A DNA stretch of 62,915 nucleotides from Phenylobacterium sp. (GTDB taxonomy: Bacteria; Pseudomonadota; Alphaproteobacteria; Caulobacterales; Caulobacteraceae), in the NCBI RefSeq assembly GCF_030693405.1, contig NZ_JAUYAW010000033.1, positions 1 to 62,915 on the forward strand, given 5' to 3'. Shown piece by piece: positions 8,740-17,466 of the stretch (its first letter is position 1; the number at the start of each line of letters is the position of its first letter). The notes under the pieces are model-generated. The model was not told where the DNA came from, made no database searches, and worked only from the letters and a program-made list of their open reading frames with translations. A program made the translations under genes and the position numbers.

Positions 8740-9233
8740 TGCTGAAGATCGATCCCACTGCGACGATCTCCCCCCTCGCCGATATCGAGCGGTCGGTGCG
8801 CGGCACCTTGATCGAGATCGGCGCCCGGGTGCTCATCGACTCCTTTGTGAAGATCAAGGCGGTCGGCGGCTCGGGCGAGGTGACCATCGGCGCGGACTCC
8901 GCGGTCAACTCTGGAACGGTGATCTACACCGGCAATGGGGTTCGCATCGGCGAAGCGGTGCTGATCGCCGCCAACTGCACGCTGGCGCCCACCAATCACG
9001 AGATCACCGACCGCCACGCCCGCATCCGCGACCAGGGCTTCATGGAGAGCCGGGGCGGCATCGTCATCGAGGACGACGTCTGGCTGGGCGCCGGCGTCGT
9101 GGTGCTGGACGGCGCGGTGATCGGCAAGGGCTGTGTGGTGGCCGCCGGCGCCGTCGTGCGCGGCAAGCTTGAGCCCTACGGCATCTATGCCGGCGCACCG
9201 GTCCGTCGCATCGGCGAGCGCGGCAAGGGGTGA
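8739..9233 (+). CDS. Left-handed beta-helix (hexapeptide repeat) acyltransferase
   Basis: 164 residues beginning at ATG 8739, directly overlapping the preceding stop and preceded by AGGAGG. Repeated [IV]-G-x-x-x-x rungs (VTIGADSAVNSGTVIY, VRIGEAVLIAANC, IVIEDDVWLGAGVVVLDG, VIGKGCVVAAGAVV) define the LbetaH fold, with the C-terminal AGAPVRRIG typical of xenobiotic/maltose-type O-acetyltransferases. Predicted to transfer acetyl or a related acyl group to a sugar of the neighbouring pathway. The substrate cannot be read from the sequence. Confidence 0.82.
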   Translation: MLKIDPTATISPLADIERSVRGTLIEIGARVLIDSFVKIKAVGGSGEVTIGADSAVNSGTVIYTGNGVRIGEAVLIAANCTLAPTNHEITDRHARIRDQGFMESRGGIVIEDDVWLGAGVVVLDGAVIGKGCVVAAGAVVRGKLEPYGIYAGAPVRRIGERGKG

Positions 9234-10045
9234 GCGGCTGGACCATCATCGGGGCCGGCGGCTTCATCGGCGGCCGGCTGGCCCAGGCCCTGCGTGACCG
9301 GGGCGAGGCGGTCTATGCGCCGGCCCGAGGCGAGGCTGCCCTGTTTGACCGGGACCTCGGCCGGGTCTTCTACTGCGCGGGCCTCACCGGCGATTTCGCC
9401 GTCCGGCCGTTCGATACGGTGGAGGCCCACGTCACCCTGCTGGCCCAGGTGCTGGCCAAGGCCCGGTTCGAGCGGCTGATCTATCTGTCGTCCACAAGGC
9501 TCTATGACAGCCTGGGCGCGGCCGGCGGGCGGGAGGACGACATCCTGGCCTTCGATCCCGCCGCCCCGCGCAATGTCTATGACCTCTCCAAGGCCCTGGG
9601 CGAGAACCTGACCCTGGCCAGGTCCGATGGCCGCGGCGCCGTGGCGCGCCTCTCCAACGTCTTTGATCTCGCCGAGGGCGCCAGCGGCTTCCTGCCCGAG
9701 CTGTTGCAGAAGGCGCGGCGATCTCGGCTCATCACCCTGGACTCCGTACCCGGCGCGGTGCGCGACTACATCCACGCCGATGACGTGATCGCCGCCCTGC
9801 TGGCCATGGGCGAGGGGGCCGCGCCGGGCGTGATCAATGTAGCCAGCGGCCGCAACGTCTCCAACGCCGACCTGGCTCAGGTGTTCGGCGAGGCCGGCTG
9901 GACCCTCAACCTGGCGCCCGACCGCCCCATGCCGGCGGCCCCGCGCTGCGCCACCGACCGGCTCCGCGCGCTCGGGGTTGAACCGCAGGACCCCCGCCGC
10001 CTGATCGCTCAGGCGTTGGCCGCCCCCGGCTTTTTCCTAGGCTAG
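9230..10045 (+). CDS. NAD(P)-dependent epimerase/dehydratase (SDR), probable 4-ketoreductase
   Basis: 271 residues with GTG start overlapping the acyltransferase stop. The N-terminal dinucleotide site IIGAGGFIG is at residues 5-13, LIYLSSTRLY provides the catalytic Ser/Thr, and YDLSK the catalytic Tyr/Lys. The protein is shorter than true epimerases (about 310-340) and similar to RmlD/ketoreductase-type SDRs. As last gene of the sugar-nucleotide operon it most likely reduces C4 of the C-methylated 4-keto intermediate, completing the CDP-sugar; this is inference from context. Its 3' end overlaps by 9 bases the 3' end of the convergent TPR-glycosyltransferase gene. Confidence 0.8.
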   Translation: MSGWTIIGAGGFIGGRLAQALRDRGEAVYAPARGEAALFDRDLGRVFYCAGLTGDFAVRPFDTVEAHVTLLAQVLAKARFERLIYLSSTRLYDSLGAAGGREDDILAFDPAAPRNVYDLSKALGENLTLARSDGRGAVARLSNVFDLAEGASGFLPELLQKARRSRLITLDSVPGAVRDYIHADDVIAALLAMGEGAAPGVINVASGRNVSNADLAQVFGEAGWTLNLAPDRPMPAAPRCATDRLRALGVEPQDPRRLIAQALAAPGFFLG

Positions 10046-12352
10046 GACCGGCGAGGGCGCCTGCTCGGCGGCCCGGTGGCTCACCACGGCGGCTTCCAGC
10101 ATCCTGTAGAAGTCGGCGGCGAAGGCCTTGGTCTGGCCCAGGCGGCTGGCCTTGAGGGTCGGCCGCAGCTCGCGGCGCAGCTTGCGCAGCCGCTCCACAT
10201 CGCCAGCCAGTCGCACCGCGGCGTCCTGGTAGCCATCCAGGTCCCCCGTACAGAGGTCATGCAGCCCGGCATTGCCGAGGATCGAGCAGCTCAGACGCTC
10301 GAACAGGCCCGGCCCCACCAGGGTGACCACCGGCACGCCCATCCACAGGGACTCGCACGTGGTGGTGCCGCCGGTCTGCGGGAAGGTGTCCAGGGAGATG
10401 TCCATCTCATTGTAGAAGGGCATGTGCGCGCCGCGCACCGCTTCAAAGCGCAGGCGATCTCGGCTGACCCCCTCGGCCTCGAAGATGGCCGAGATATTGT
10501 CCCGAAAGGCTGCGGTGCCGCCCTCGGGTCGCACGAACATGAAGCGCGACCCTGGGACCGCGGCGGTCACCTTGGCCCACTCGGCCACCATGGCCCGGCT
10601 GTACTTGTAAGGATTGTTGGCCGTCCCGAAGGTGACATAGCCGTTCGCCACCACCGGCGGCTCGGCGGCCATAGTCCGCTCGGGGAAGGCCAGTTCCCCC
10701 ATGGCGATCCAGCTCGACGGCATCAGCAGGGGCTTCTCGATCAGCAGTTCGCGCCTCGGCGGCACGAGGTAGGGGTCAAGGATCAGATAGTCGATGCTGT
10801 CCAGACCCGAGGAGTGCGGATAGCCCAGCCAGCTGGCCTGCAGCGGCGCGGCCTTCCAGGCCATGACATTGATCTTGTTCATGTGGGTCGAGCCGCCCAG
10901 CTCGATCAGCATGTCCAGCTGGTCGTCGCAGATCATCTGCGCGGCGTCGAAGTCGCTGATCTCCTGCTCCCAGCGGAACACGTCCACCAGCTCGGTGATG
11001 CGCTTCTGCAGGCTGTCTTCCTGCCCCTGGTAGTAGGAGTAGCAATAGAGCTCGAAACGGTCCCGGGGGATGTTCTCGAACAAGGGCAGGGAGAAATAGG
11101 CCACCGGATGCATGCGCAGGTCCGACGACATGATCCCGATGCGGATCTTGCCATTGTCGGGGCGGGGCGTCTTTGGCCGACGCAGGGGATAGCGTTTCAC
11201 CCGCTCCTGCACGAACTCGCCCCAGGCGCGATGCTGGTGGATCAGTTCGTCGCGATCCTCCGGCGTCTTGACCCGCGACAGCTGGCTCAACAGTGCGGTG
11301 TGGCGGCCCTGCTCGGCCCACAGGCGGCCCGTTTCCTTGAAGTCGCATACCTCGTCCAGGCCGGCGAAATCGGCGACCCGGGACAGGACCTCGGAGGCCA
11401 CCTTCAACTGCGCCGGCCCCGCCAGGGCTCCCACGGCGCGGGCCGCCTTCAGTTCGGCATAGGCGTCGTCCAGGTGAGCGGCCTCATCCCCATGCCTTGA
11501 GCGCACCAGGCTCTCCACCAGGGCCATCCGGTAGTCGAGGTCGTCCGGCTTCATCTCTACGGCCCGGCGCAGGTGGATATTGGCCCGCGGACGGTCGATA
11601 TCGCTGAGGACCCCGCCCAGCTGATAGTGCGCCCAGGCCTCGTCCGGATGGGCCTCGAGAACCTCCTGCAGATAGGCCTCGGCCTGGCGAAGCTTCTGGC
11701 CGCGCCGGATGGCCACCGCCTTGGCCTCCATCAGCCGGGGGGTCGGATTGATCTTGAGGGCCTCGTCCAACACCGCCACAGCAGCGTCGGACGTCTGGGT
11801 TTCGGCCAGCAGGGCCGACAGGTCGAGCCAGGCGTCGACCAAGTTCGGATTGAGCCGGGTGGCCAGGCGGAAACGCATCTCGGCCTTGTCGAACGCTTCA
11901 GAACGCCACAGGCCGCGCCCCAGAGCCCGCTGCATCTCGGCATTGGTCGGCGCCTTGCGGACCAGTTGGGTGAAGATGGCGACCGCGCCTGGCCCATCTT
12001 TCAGATCATTGAGCACATTGCCCTTGTTCTGCAGCAGGCCGTCGTTCTTGGGTTCGATCTTGAGACCGGCGTTGAGGGCCTTCAACGCCTCCTCCGGCTC
12101 GCCCGTCCGCCGGAGGCAGACGCCCAGAACGTTCCACAGCTCCGTGTCGCGGGGATAGACCTCAAGTCCGGCCCGGCACCACTGGGCGCCCTTGGCGTAC
12201 ATGGCCTTGCGGTACAGCAGACCGGTGAAGTTCCGATAGAGCTGCTGGGCCGAGCGCGGCTCATCGGTGAGATGGGCCTCGATCAGGGCGACGCCCTCCT
12301 CGAGACGGCCAGCCCTCAAGGCGGCGTCGGCTTCGGCGATCCGATCGGTCAT
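10037..12352 (-). CDS. TPR-repeat O-GlcNAc-transferase-like glycosyltransferase (SPINDLY/GT41 family)
   Basis: 771 residues. The N-terminal half (about 1-330) is a solenoid of tetratricopeptide repeats. The C-terminal half is the GT41 catalytic region: GYPHSSGLDSIDY near 510, the 'VTFGTANNPYKYS' segment, and DTFPQTGGTTTCESLWMGVPVVTL, matching the UDP-binding site of bacterial OGT-like proteins. In Caulobacter a TPR-GT41 protein (FlmG) glycosylates flagellins, so a protein substrate such as flagellin or S-layer is possible here; identity with FlmG is not claimed. It lies 61 bases after the SemiSWEET gene on the same strand and may be read from the lovK promoter. Confidence 0.85.
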   Translation of the reverse strand: MTDRIAEADAALRAGRLEEGVALIEAHLTDEPRSAQQLYRNFTGLLYRKAMYAKGAQWCRAGLEVYPRDTELWNVLGVCLRRTGEPEEALKALNAGLKIEPKNDGLLQNKGNVLNDLKDGPGAVAIFTQLVRKAPTNAEMQRALGRGLWRSEAFDKAEMRFRLATRLNPNLVDAWLDLSALLAETQTSDAAVAVLDEALKINPTPRLMEAKAVAIRRGQKLRQAEAYLQEVLEAHPDEAWAHYQLGGVLSDIDRPRANIHLRRAVEMKPDDLDYRMALVESLVRSRHGDEAAHLDDAYAELKAARAVGALAGPAQLKVASEVLSRVADFAGLDEVCDFKETGRLWAEQGRHTALLSQLSRVKTPEDRDELIHQHRAWGEFVQERVKRYPLRRPKTPRPDNGKIRIGIMSSDLRMHPVAYFSLPLFENIPRDRFELYCYSYYQGQEDSLQKRITELVDVFRWEQEISDFDAAQMICDDQLDMLIELGGSTHMNKINVMAWKAAPLQASWLGYPHSSGLDSIDYLILDPYLVPPRRELLIEKPLLMPSSWIAMGELAFPERTMAAEPPVVANGYVTFGTANNPYKYSRAMVAEWAKVTAAVPGSRFMFVRPEGGTAAFRDNISAIFEAEGVSRDRLRFEAVRGAHMPFYNEMDISLDTFPQTGGTTTCESLWMGVPVVTLVGPGLFERLSCSILGNAGLHDLCTGDLDGYQDAAVRLAGDVERLRKLRRELRPTLKASRLGQTKAFAADFYRMLEAAVVSHRAAEQAPSPVLA

Positions 12353-12413
12353 GACCTGGTCCTGGGAAACGGCGTCCTACGCCCACGCCCGGGGCGCGGG
12401 AGTCGCCTTGATC

Positions 12414-12746
12414 CTAATGACCTGCCGTGCCGGCGCCAACCGCATCGCCCGCGCCCCGGCGCCTCGCCACATAGTCGGGGCGCGAGAAGCGCCACTTCAT
12501 GGCCAGGATCAGGGCCGAAAGAGTCAGGCACACCGAATTGGTCACCATGACCGGCAGGCTGCCGATCATCACGCCATAGGTGACCCACAGGCTGAAGCCC
12601 GTCACCGTCACCACATACATCCGCAGCGAGATGGATGTGGCGTCCCGCTCCCGCCAGGTCTTCAGGATCTGCGGGGTGAAGCTCATCATGGAACAGAGGC
12701 CGGCGCAGAAGCCGATCACTTCAGGAAGCAGGGCGTTCTCATCCAT
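12414..12746 (-). CDS. SemiSWEET-family sugar transporter
   Basis: 110 residues with three predicted transmembrane helices (about 9-28, 43-62, 67-85). The first helix ends in the PQ-loop motif MSFTPQILKTWRERDATSIS, the signature of SemiSWEET/MtN3 proteins, which dimerise to form a small sugar uniporter. Length is typical apart from about 20 polar residues at the C-terminus. It starts three bases after the lovR stop, so it is almost certainly cotranscribed with the LOV signalling pair. Substrate unknown. Confidence 0.82.
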   Translation of the reverse strand: MDENALLPEVIGFCAGLCSMMSFTPQILKTWRERDATSISLRMYVVTVTGFSLWVTYGVMIGSLPVMVTNSVCLTLSALILAMKWRFSRPDYVARRRGAGDAVGAGTAGH

Positions 12747-12749
12747 CTC

Positions 12750-13211
12750 CTAGACCGCCTGCGCCATCTGCTCGACGCCCCAGCGGCCGACGAAGCTGTC
12801 TGACAGGGCCAGACCCGGCGGCGGGGGTCCCGGGGCCGCCCCATCCTGGAGGCAGCGGGCGAGGAATGTCAGGGCCCGACGAACGGCGCGGTCGGAATAG
12901 GGCTTGCCGATCACCCCACAGGCGCCGGCCAGGTCGTCGGGCAGACGCTTCACATTGGCGGTCATGAACAGGACGATCGCGCCGGCCCGCTCGGCGATCT
13001 CCCGGGCGGCGTCCACCCCGGTCGGACCGTCGGAAAGATGAACATCCACCAGGGCGATATCGGGCTTCAGAACCTTGGCCAGGCGAACCGCATCAGCGGA
13101 ATCCAGCGCGTGGCCCACCTCGACGCAGCCGGCCTCGCGGACCAGAAATCCAAGCTCGACGGCGAGCAGGACCTCATCTTCGACGATCAGCACTGACAGG
13201 GGTCGTGACAT
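12750..13211 (-). CDS. lovR: Single-domain response regulator, LovR-like
   Basis: 153 residues. Receiver domain with the acidic pair E11-D12, phospho-acceptor Asp56 (LVDVHLSD) and the switch lysine in VIGKPYS; no output domain, only a proline-rich 30-residue tail. Start ATG 13211 was chosen because the receiver begins right after it; ATG 13232 would add seven residues and overlap the kinase gene. It directly follows a LOV-HWE kinase gene, matching the lovK-lovR pair of Caulobacter crescentus, in which LovR dampens LovK signalling to the general stress response. Confidence 0.82.
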   Translation of the reverse strand: MSRPLSVLIVEDEVLLAVELGFLVREAGCVEVGHALDSADAVRLAKVLKPDIALVDVHLSDGPTGVDAAREIAERAGAIVLFMTANVKRLPDDLAGACGVIGKPYSDRAVRRALTFLARCLQDGAAPGPPPPGLALSDSFVGRWGVEQMAQAV

Positions 13212-13224
13212 GGGAATGGCCGGC

Positions 13225-14301
13225 CTATCCATGGGCGGGGAGCTTCAGAATGGCCCGCAGGCCCGGCTCACCGGCTTCGAATTGCAAGGTGGCGCGCAGC
13301 TGTTGCGCCAGCAGGTTGGTGATGGTCAGGCCGAAGCCCGGCTCGAAGACGCCGTTTTCCGGCAGTCCCGGCCCGTCGTCACAGACCTCGATCACATAGT
13401 GGCCGTTCAGCCGGCGCACCTGGATGCGCAGCCGACCGGGCCGCCCCGGCGTCAGGCCATGCTTGAAGGCGTTGTCCACCAGTTCGTTGACGGCCAGGGC
13501 CAGGGGCGCGGCCTGGGCGGCGGCGATGTCCACCCGCTCAAGATCAAGGCGGATGTCCACCTCTTCGCGGCCGGAGGAGACATCGCCCATCAGGTCGCGG
13601 ATGAAGGTGGCTACGTCGAACCGCTCCAGGTCATGGCTCTGAAAAAGGCGCCGGTGCACCGTGGCGATGGCGCTGACCCGCGACAGCATGCTCTGCAGGG
13701 CCGCCCGGGTGGCGTCATCCAGGGTGCGCCTGGTCTGCAGGACCAGGAGGGAGGTGATGAGCTGGAGGTTGTTCTTGACCCTGTGGTCCACCTCATGGAG
13801 CAGGGCGGTGCGGTCAGCCAGGGCCTGCTGGGCCGTGCGGGCCTGCTCGGCGGCGGCGGCCTCAAGCGCGGCCTCGGCCGCCTTGCGGGCGGTCACGTCC
13901 ACCTGCGAGCCAATGTAGTAGACGATCAGGCCAGCGGCGTTGCGGACCGGGCTAATCTGCAGGGCGTTCCAGAAGGGTGTCCCGTCCTTGCGGTAGTTCA
14001 GGAGGTCTTGGTTCGTCGCCTCACCCTTGTTGATGGCCTGGGCCAGCGCCTTGACGACCGGCCCCTCGGTGTCGGGGCCCTGAAGGAAACGGCAGTTGCG
14101 GCCGAGAACCTCGTCGCGTCGGTAGCCGGTCATATTGAGGAAGGCGTCATTGACGAAGACGATCGGCAGGTCGGGCGCCTGGGCGTCGACGATCGTCATC
14201 GACATCCGGGTGGCGTGAACGGCCGCGGCGAATGGATCGTCGATCCCCGCACGAGGAGCCAGAAGGCTATCGGCCAAAAATCTGTTTCCTTGTTCCGACA
14301 T
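13225..14301 (-). CDS. lovK: LOV-domain blue-light sensor histidine kinase, LovK-like
   Basis: 358 residues, soluble. The N-terminal LOV/PAS domain (about 32-140) contains GRNCRFLQG with the flavin-adduct cysteine Cys70, plus the LLNYRKDGTPFWN and 'SPVRNAAG' strands, so it should bind FMN and respond to blue light. The C-terminal part is an HWE/HisKA_2 kinase: HEVDHRVKNNLQLI with phospho-acceptor His173, an N box 'NELVDNAFKHG' and a DDGPGLP ATP-binding motif. Length and organisation equal Caulobacter LovK (about 368 residues), which affects cell attachment and the general stress response. Divergent from phoR, as recalled for C. crescentus. Confidence 0.88.
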   Translation of the reverse strand: MSEQGNRFLADSLLAPRAGIDDPFAAAVHATRMSMTIVDAQAPDLPIVFVNDAFLNMTGYRRDEVLGRNCRFLQGPDTEGPVVKALAQAINKGEATNQDLLNYRKDGTPFWNALQISPVRNAAGLIVYYIGSQVDVTARKAAEAALEAAAAEQARTAQQALADRTALLHEVDHRVKNNLQLITSLLVLQTRRTLDDATRAALQSMLSRVSAIATVHRRLFQSHDLERFDVATFIRDLMGDVSSGREEVDIRLDLERVDIAAAQAAPLALAVNELVDNAFKHGLTPGRPGRLRIQVRRLNGHYVIEVCDDGPGLPENGVFEPGFGLTITNLLAQQLRATLQFEAGEPGLRAILKLPAHG

Positions 14302-14403
14302 GCCCGACGCCGACCTGCCCCCGGATGCTGCAAACGCCGGTTTTCGGGCCGGGTTCCCTGCTGGCGCGACGGCGAACGCGCGGCTGGACGACCAACATCT
14401 GTC

Positions 14404-14422
14404 GTGTCACGCCAATGTCACA
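14404..14422 (+). promoter_or_regulatory. Candidate Pho box upstream of phoR
   Basis: Two TGTCAC heptamers start 11 bases apart (TGTCACG, CCAA, TGTCACA), the spacing of a PhoB box, 44 bases before the GTG start of phoR and within the lovK-phoR divergent gap. One base before each repeat deviates from the CTGTCA consensus. Confidence 0.5.
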
Positions 14423-14465
14423 CCCGTCCGGCTTGGTGGATGATCCGGCGAACGGAGATTCGATA

Positions 14466-15908
14466 GTGCCGCAGCCGCCCCAGTCCCTGCCTCTCAGACC
14501 CCGTCGCGGCTTTGTGGCGCAGCCGGTCGTCCTCACCGGTCTGGCGGGCGGCCTCGCTCTGATCGCCCTGGCCCTGGCCAGCGGGGCGCACCTTCTGCTG
14601 GTCCTGGTCCTGGCCTGCGCCCTGGCCGCCGTCACCCTCGTGCAGGCTAGGCGGGCCCGGGGGGAGGCTGGCCGGCTTCGCGCCGAAGTCGCCCAGACCC
14701 ATGTGGAAGTGGCCGACGGCGCCCTGACCCTGCCCTACACCTCGGTGCTGAACGCCCTGCCGGACCCGGTGATGGTGATCTCCGCCCATGAGCCTGACGA
14801 TCTCACCGGCCGTCGTTTCGTCATGGTCAACCGGGCTGGGCGCCGGGTGCTGAAGATCCAGCGGGAGGCCGGGCTGCTGGTCACCGCCATCCGCGATCCA
14901 GACGTGCTGGAGGTGGTGGACGAGGCCCTGTTCGGCGGCCTGGAAGGCGAGGCGGTCTACGAGACGGGCGGGGTGCAGGAGCGGATCTTCCGCGCCTATG
15001 CCCGACCCCTGGGCGCATCTGGCGACGGCGCGAGACTGGCCCTCCTGGTGCTGCATGACGAGACCGATATCCGCCGGGTGGAGCGGATGCGCGCCGACTT
15101 CCTGGCCAATGCCAGCCACGAACTGCGCACCCCCCTGGCCTCGCTCTCAGGCTTCATTGAGACCCTGCGGGGCCACGCCCGGGGTGATGAGGGCGCCCGG
15201 GACAGGTTCCTGGGGATCATGCATGTCCAGGCCGAGCGGATGTCGCGGCTGATCGACGATCTCATGTCGCTCAGCCGTATCGAGCTGAACGAACACGTGC
15301 GGCCCCTGGAGGATGTCGATCTTGTCGCCGCCCTGCTGGACGTGGTGGACGCCCTGGCGCCCCTGGCCCGCGATAAGGGCGTGGCCCTGGAGGTGGAGAC
15401 GCCGCCCCGGGGCGCGGTGACCATCACCGGGGACCGGGACCAGGTGATCCAGGTGGCCCAGAATCTGGTGGACAACGCCCTGAAATACTCGCCGGCCGAG
15501 GGACGTATCCGCATCCTGCTGCAGAGCGATCTTAGCGCCGAGGCCTGCGTCGCGCCGCGCATGGAGCCGGCCGCCAGGATGTCCCTGCTGACTCCCGATC
15601 ATGGGCCTGAGCGGTTCGCCGCCCTGTCTGTGATCGACTCAGGGCCGGGCATGGACCGCGAGCATCTGCCCCGGCTGACCGAACGCTTCTATCGGGTGGA
15701 GGGCCAGAAGAGCGGTGAGAAGCTCGGCACCGGGCTTGGCCTCGCCATCGTCAAGCACATCGTCAACCGTCACCGCGGCGGCTTGGCCGTGGAGAGCCGG
15801 CCCGGCCACGGCGCCGTCTTCACGGCCTATTTCCCCCTCGCACGCACGTCCGCCGAGGTTGGCGGCGCGCCGGACGAGGCCCCTGACGATGTAATAAAAC
15901 TGTCATGA
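14466..15908 (+). CDS. phoR: Phosphate regulon sensor histidine kinase PhoR
   Basis: 480 residues starting at GTG 14466, chosen because GGAG lies eight bases upstream and the candidate Pho box falls outside the gene; ATG 14415 is an in-frame alternative. Two N-terminal membrane helices (about 20-60) are followed by a PAS domain, a HisKA dimerisation domain with ASHELRTPL (phospho-acceptor His218) and an ATPase domain with DNALKYS, DSGPGMD and GTGLGLAIVKHI. It phosphorylates PhoB when phosphate is scarce. First gene of phoR-pstCAB-phoU-phoB. Confidence 0.9.
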   Translation: MPQPPQSLPLRPRRGFVAQPVVLTGLAGGLALIALALASGAHLLLVLVLACALAAVTLVQARRARGEAGRLRAEVAQTHVEVADGALTLPYTSVLNALPDPVMVISAHEPDDLTGRRFVMVNRAGRRVLKIQREAGLLVTAIRDPDVLEVVDEALFGGLEGEAVYETGGVQERIFRAYARPLGASGDGARLALLVLHDETDIRRVERMRADFLANASHELRTPLASLSGFIETLRGHARGDEGARDRFLGIMHVQAERMSRLIDDLMSLSRIELNEHVRPLEDVDLVAALLDVVDALAPLARDKGVALEVETPPRGAVTITGDRDQVIQVAQNLVDNALKYSPAEGRIRILLQSDLSAEACVAPRMEPAARMSLLTPDHGPERFAALSVIDSGPGMDREHLPRLTERFYRVEGQKSGEKLGTGLGLAIVKHIVNRHRGGLAVESRPGHGAVFTAYFPLARTSAEVGGAPDEAPDDVIKLS

Positions 15909-15917
15909 AACTGTCGC
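15900..15917 (+). promoter_or_regulatory. Pho box upstream of pstC
   Basis: CTGTCAT-GAAA-CTGTCGC: two heptamers 11 bases apart, very close to the PhoB consensus. It overlaps the phoR stop codon and lies 107 bases before the pstC start, so pstCAB-phoU-phoB can be induced by PhoB independently of phoR transcription. Confidence 0.8.
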
Positions 15918-16023
15918 GTTTGATCAGCAAAGGGAGGGCAGTTTCCGCCCGGCGCGGACAGGGGCGGTGTTTGTCCGCCCGAACCGCATGACGCGCGCGA
16001 CGAGCGGCAAGACGAAGGCCTGA

Positions 16024-17466
16024 ATGCTCATCTGGATCGCCCTTCTGGGGCTCATCCTGTTTTCTGTCACGGCCTATGCGGCCGGCCGCCGCAAGGTGCT
16101 GAGCGCCGCGGGCGGACGGGCGCGCCTGATGCACTCCCTTCCGGGGTATCACGGCGCCTATCTGGCCCTGTGGACGGCGGCCCCTGCCATCATCCTCCTG
16201 CTCCTGGTCAGCCTGTTCGGCGCTCAGATCGAAGAGATTGTGCTGCGCGCCGACCCGCCGGCGGCCGTCTCGACCCTGCCCGACAGCACCCAGGACGTCT
16301 TCTATAACGACGTGGTGGCCACCGTGACCGGCGGCCAGGTCAGCCAGACCATCTATGACGGCGCGCTGGGCTCAGCCTTCGCCGAAAAGCTGGTCCAGGC
16401 CCGCGACATCCACCGCAGCCTGACCACCGGCGCCCTGATCGCCGCCTTCATCCTGGCCCTGGCCGGCGCCGCCATGGCCTGGCCGCGGCTCAGCGCCGAC
16501 TTCGCCGCCCGGCCCCGGGTGGAGCGCTGGATCGCCGTCCTTTTCCTCGCCTGTTCGGTGGTGGCGGTCCTGACCACCCTGGGCATCGTCGCCTCCCTGG
16601 TGTGGGAGAGCTGGCGCTTCTTCCAGGCCGTGCCGGTCTTCGAATTCCTGTTCGGTCTCACCTGGGACCCGCAGATCGCCATCCGCGCCGACCAGGTCGC
16701 CTCGTCCGGCGCCTTCGGGGCCGTGCCCCTGTTCATGGGCACCTTCCTGATCATGATGATCGCCATGACGGTGGCCGCGCCGGTCGGTCTGTTCGCCGCC
16801 ATCTATCTCTCGGAATATGCCGGGCCGACCGTGCGCGCGGTGGTCAAGCCGCTGCTGGAGATCCTCGCCGGCATCCCGACGGTGGTCTACGGCTTCTTCG
16901 CCGCCCTGACCGTCGGCCCCCTGTTCCGCGGCGCCTTCAACAGCCTGGGCGCCCAGTTCATCGGCGGGCCCCTGGACGGCCTTGGCCTCTATCTGATGCA
17001 GGTGCAGAACCAGATGGCCCTGGTGGCCGGGGCGGTCATGGGCATCATGCTGATCCCCTTCGTCTCCTCCCTGTCCGACGACATCATCAATGCGGTGCCC
17101 CAGTCCCTGCGGGACGGGTCGCTCGCCATGGGCGCGACGCGTTCGGAGACCATCACCCGGGTGATCATGCCCGCCGCCCTGCCGGGCGTCATGGGCGCCC
17201 TGCTGCTGGCCGTCTCGCGGGCCGTGGGCGAGACCATGATCGTCACCATGGCCGCCGGTCTTCAGGCCCGCGCCACCTTCAATCCGCTGGATACGGTCAC
17301 CACGGTGACGGTGCAGATCGTCACCCTGCTCACCGGCGACCAGGAGTTCGACAGCCCCAAGACCCTGTCGGCCTTCGGTCTTGGCCTGACCTTGTTCCTG
17401 ATCACCCTCATGCTCAACATCGTCGCCCTGCGGATCGTGCAGCGCTACCGGGAACAGTATGACTGA
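16024..17466 (+). CDS. pstC: Phosphate ABC transporter permease PstC
   Basis: 480 residues, longer than E. coli PstC (319). The extra sequence is N-terminal: helices at 1-20 and 40-65, a periplasmic stretch, then a helix near 135-155, before the conserved permease core with six helices. The core carries the EAA-type loop (DGSLAMGATRSETITRVIMPAALPG near 360-385). Extended PstC proteins are known in alphaproteobacteria. A GAAGG ribosome site precedes ATG 16024. Its end overlaps pstA by eight bases. Together with PstA it forms the membrane pore. Confidence 0.93.
   Translation: MLIWIALLGLILFSVTAYAAGRRKVLSAAGGRARLMHSLPGYHGAYLALWTAAPAIILLLLVSLFGAQIEEIVLRADPPAAVSTLPDSTQDVFYNDVVATVTGGQVSQTIYDGALGSAFAEKLVQARDIHRSLTTGALIAAFILALAGAAMAWPRLSADFAARPRVERWIAVLFLACSVVAVLTTLGIVASLVWESWRFFQAVPVFEFLFGLTWDPQIAIRADQVASSGAFGAVPLFMGTFLIMMIAMTVAAPVGLFAAIYLSEYAGPTVRAVVKPLLEILAGIPTVVYGFFAALTVGPLFRGAFNSLGAQFIGGPLDGLGLYLMQVQNQMALVAGAVMGIMLIPFVSSLSDDIINAVPQSLRDGSLAMGATRSETITRVIMPAALPGVMGALLLAVSRAVGETMIVTMAAGLQARATFNPLDTVTTVTVQIVTLLTGDQEFDSPKTLSAFGLGLTLFLITLMLNIVALRIVQRYREQYD

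Noticed and set aside
10076..11500. Long open frame on the plus strand opposite the TPR-GT41 gene
   Set aside because: It is antisense to a well-supported gene and its residues (His, Gly, Gln, Arg, Leu-rich, no motif) are the typical shadow of GC-rich codons.
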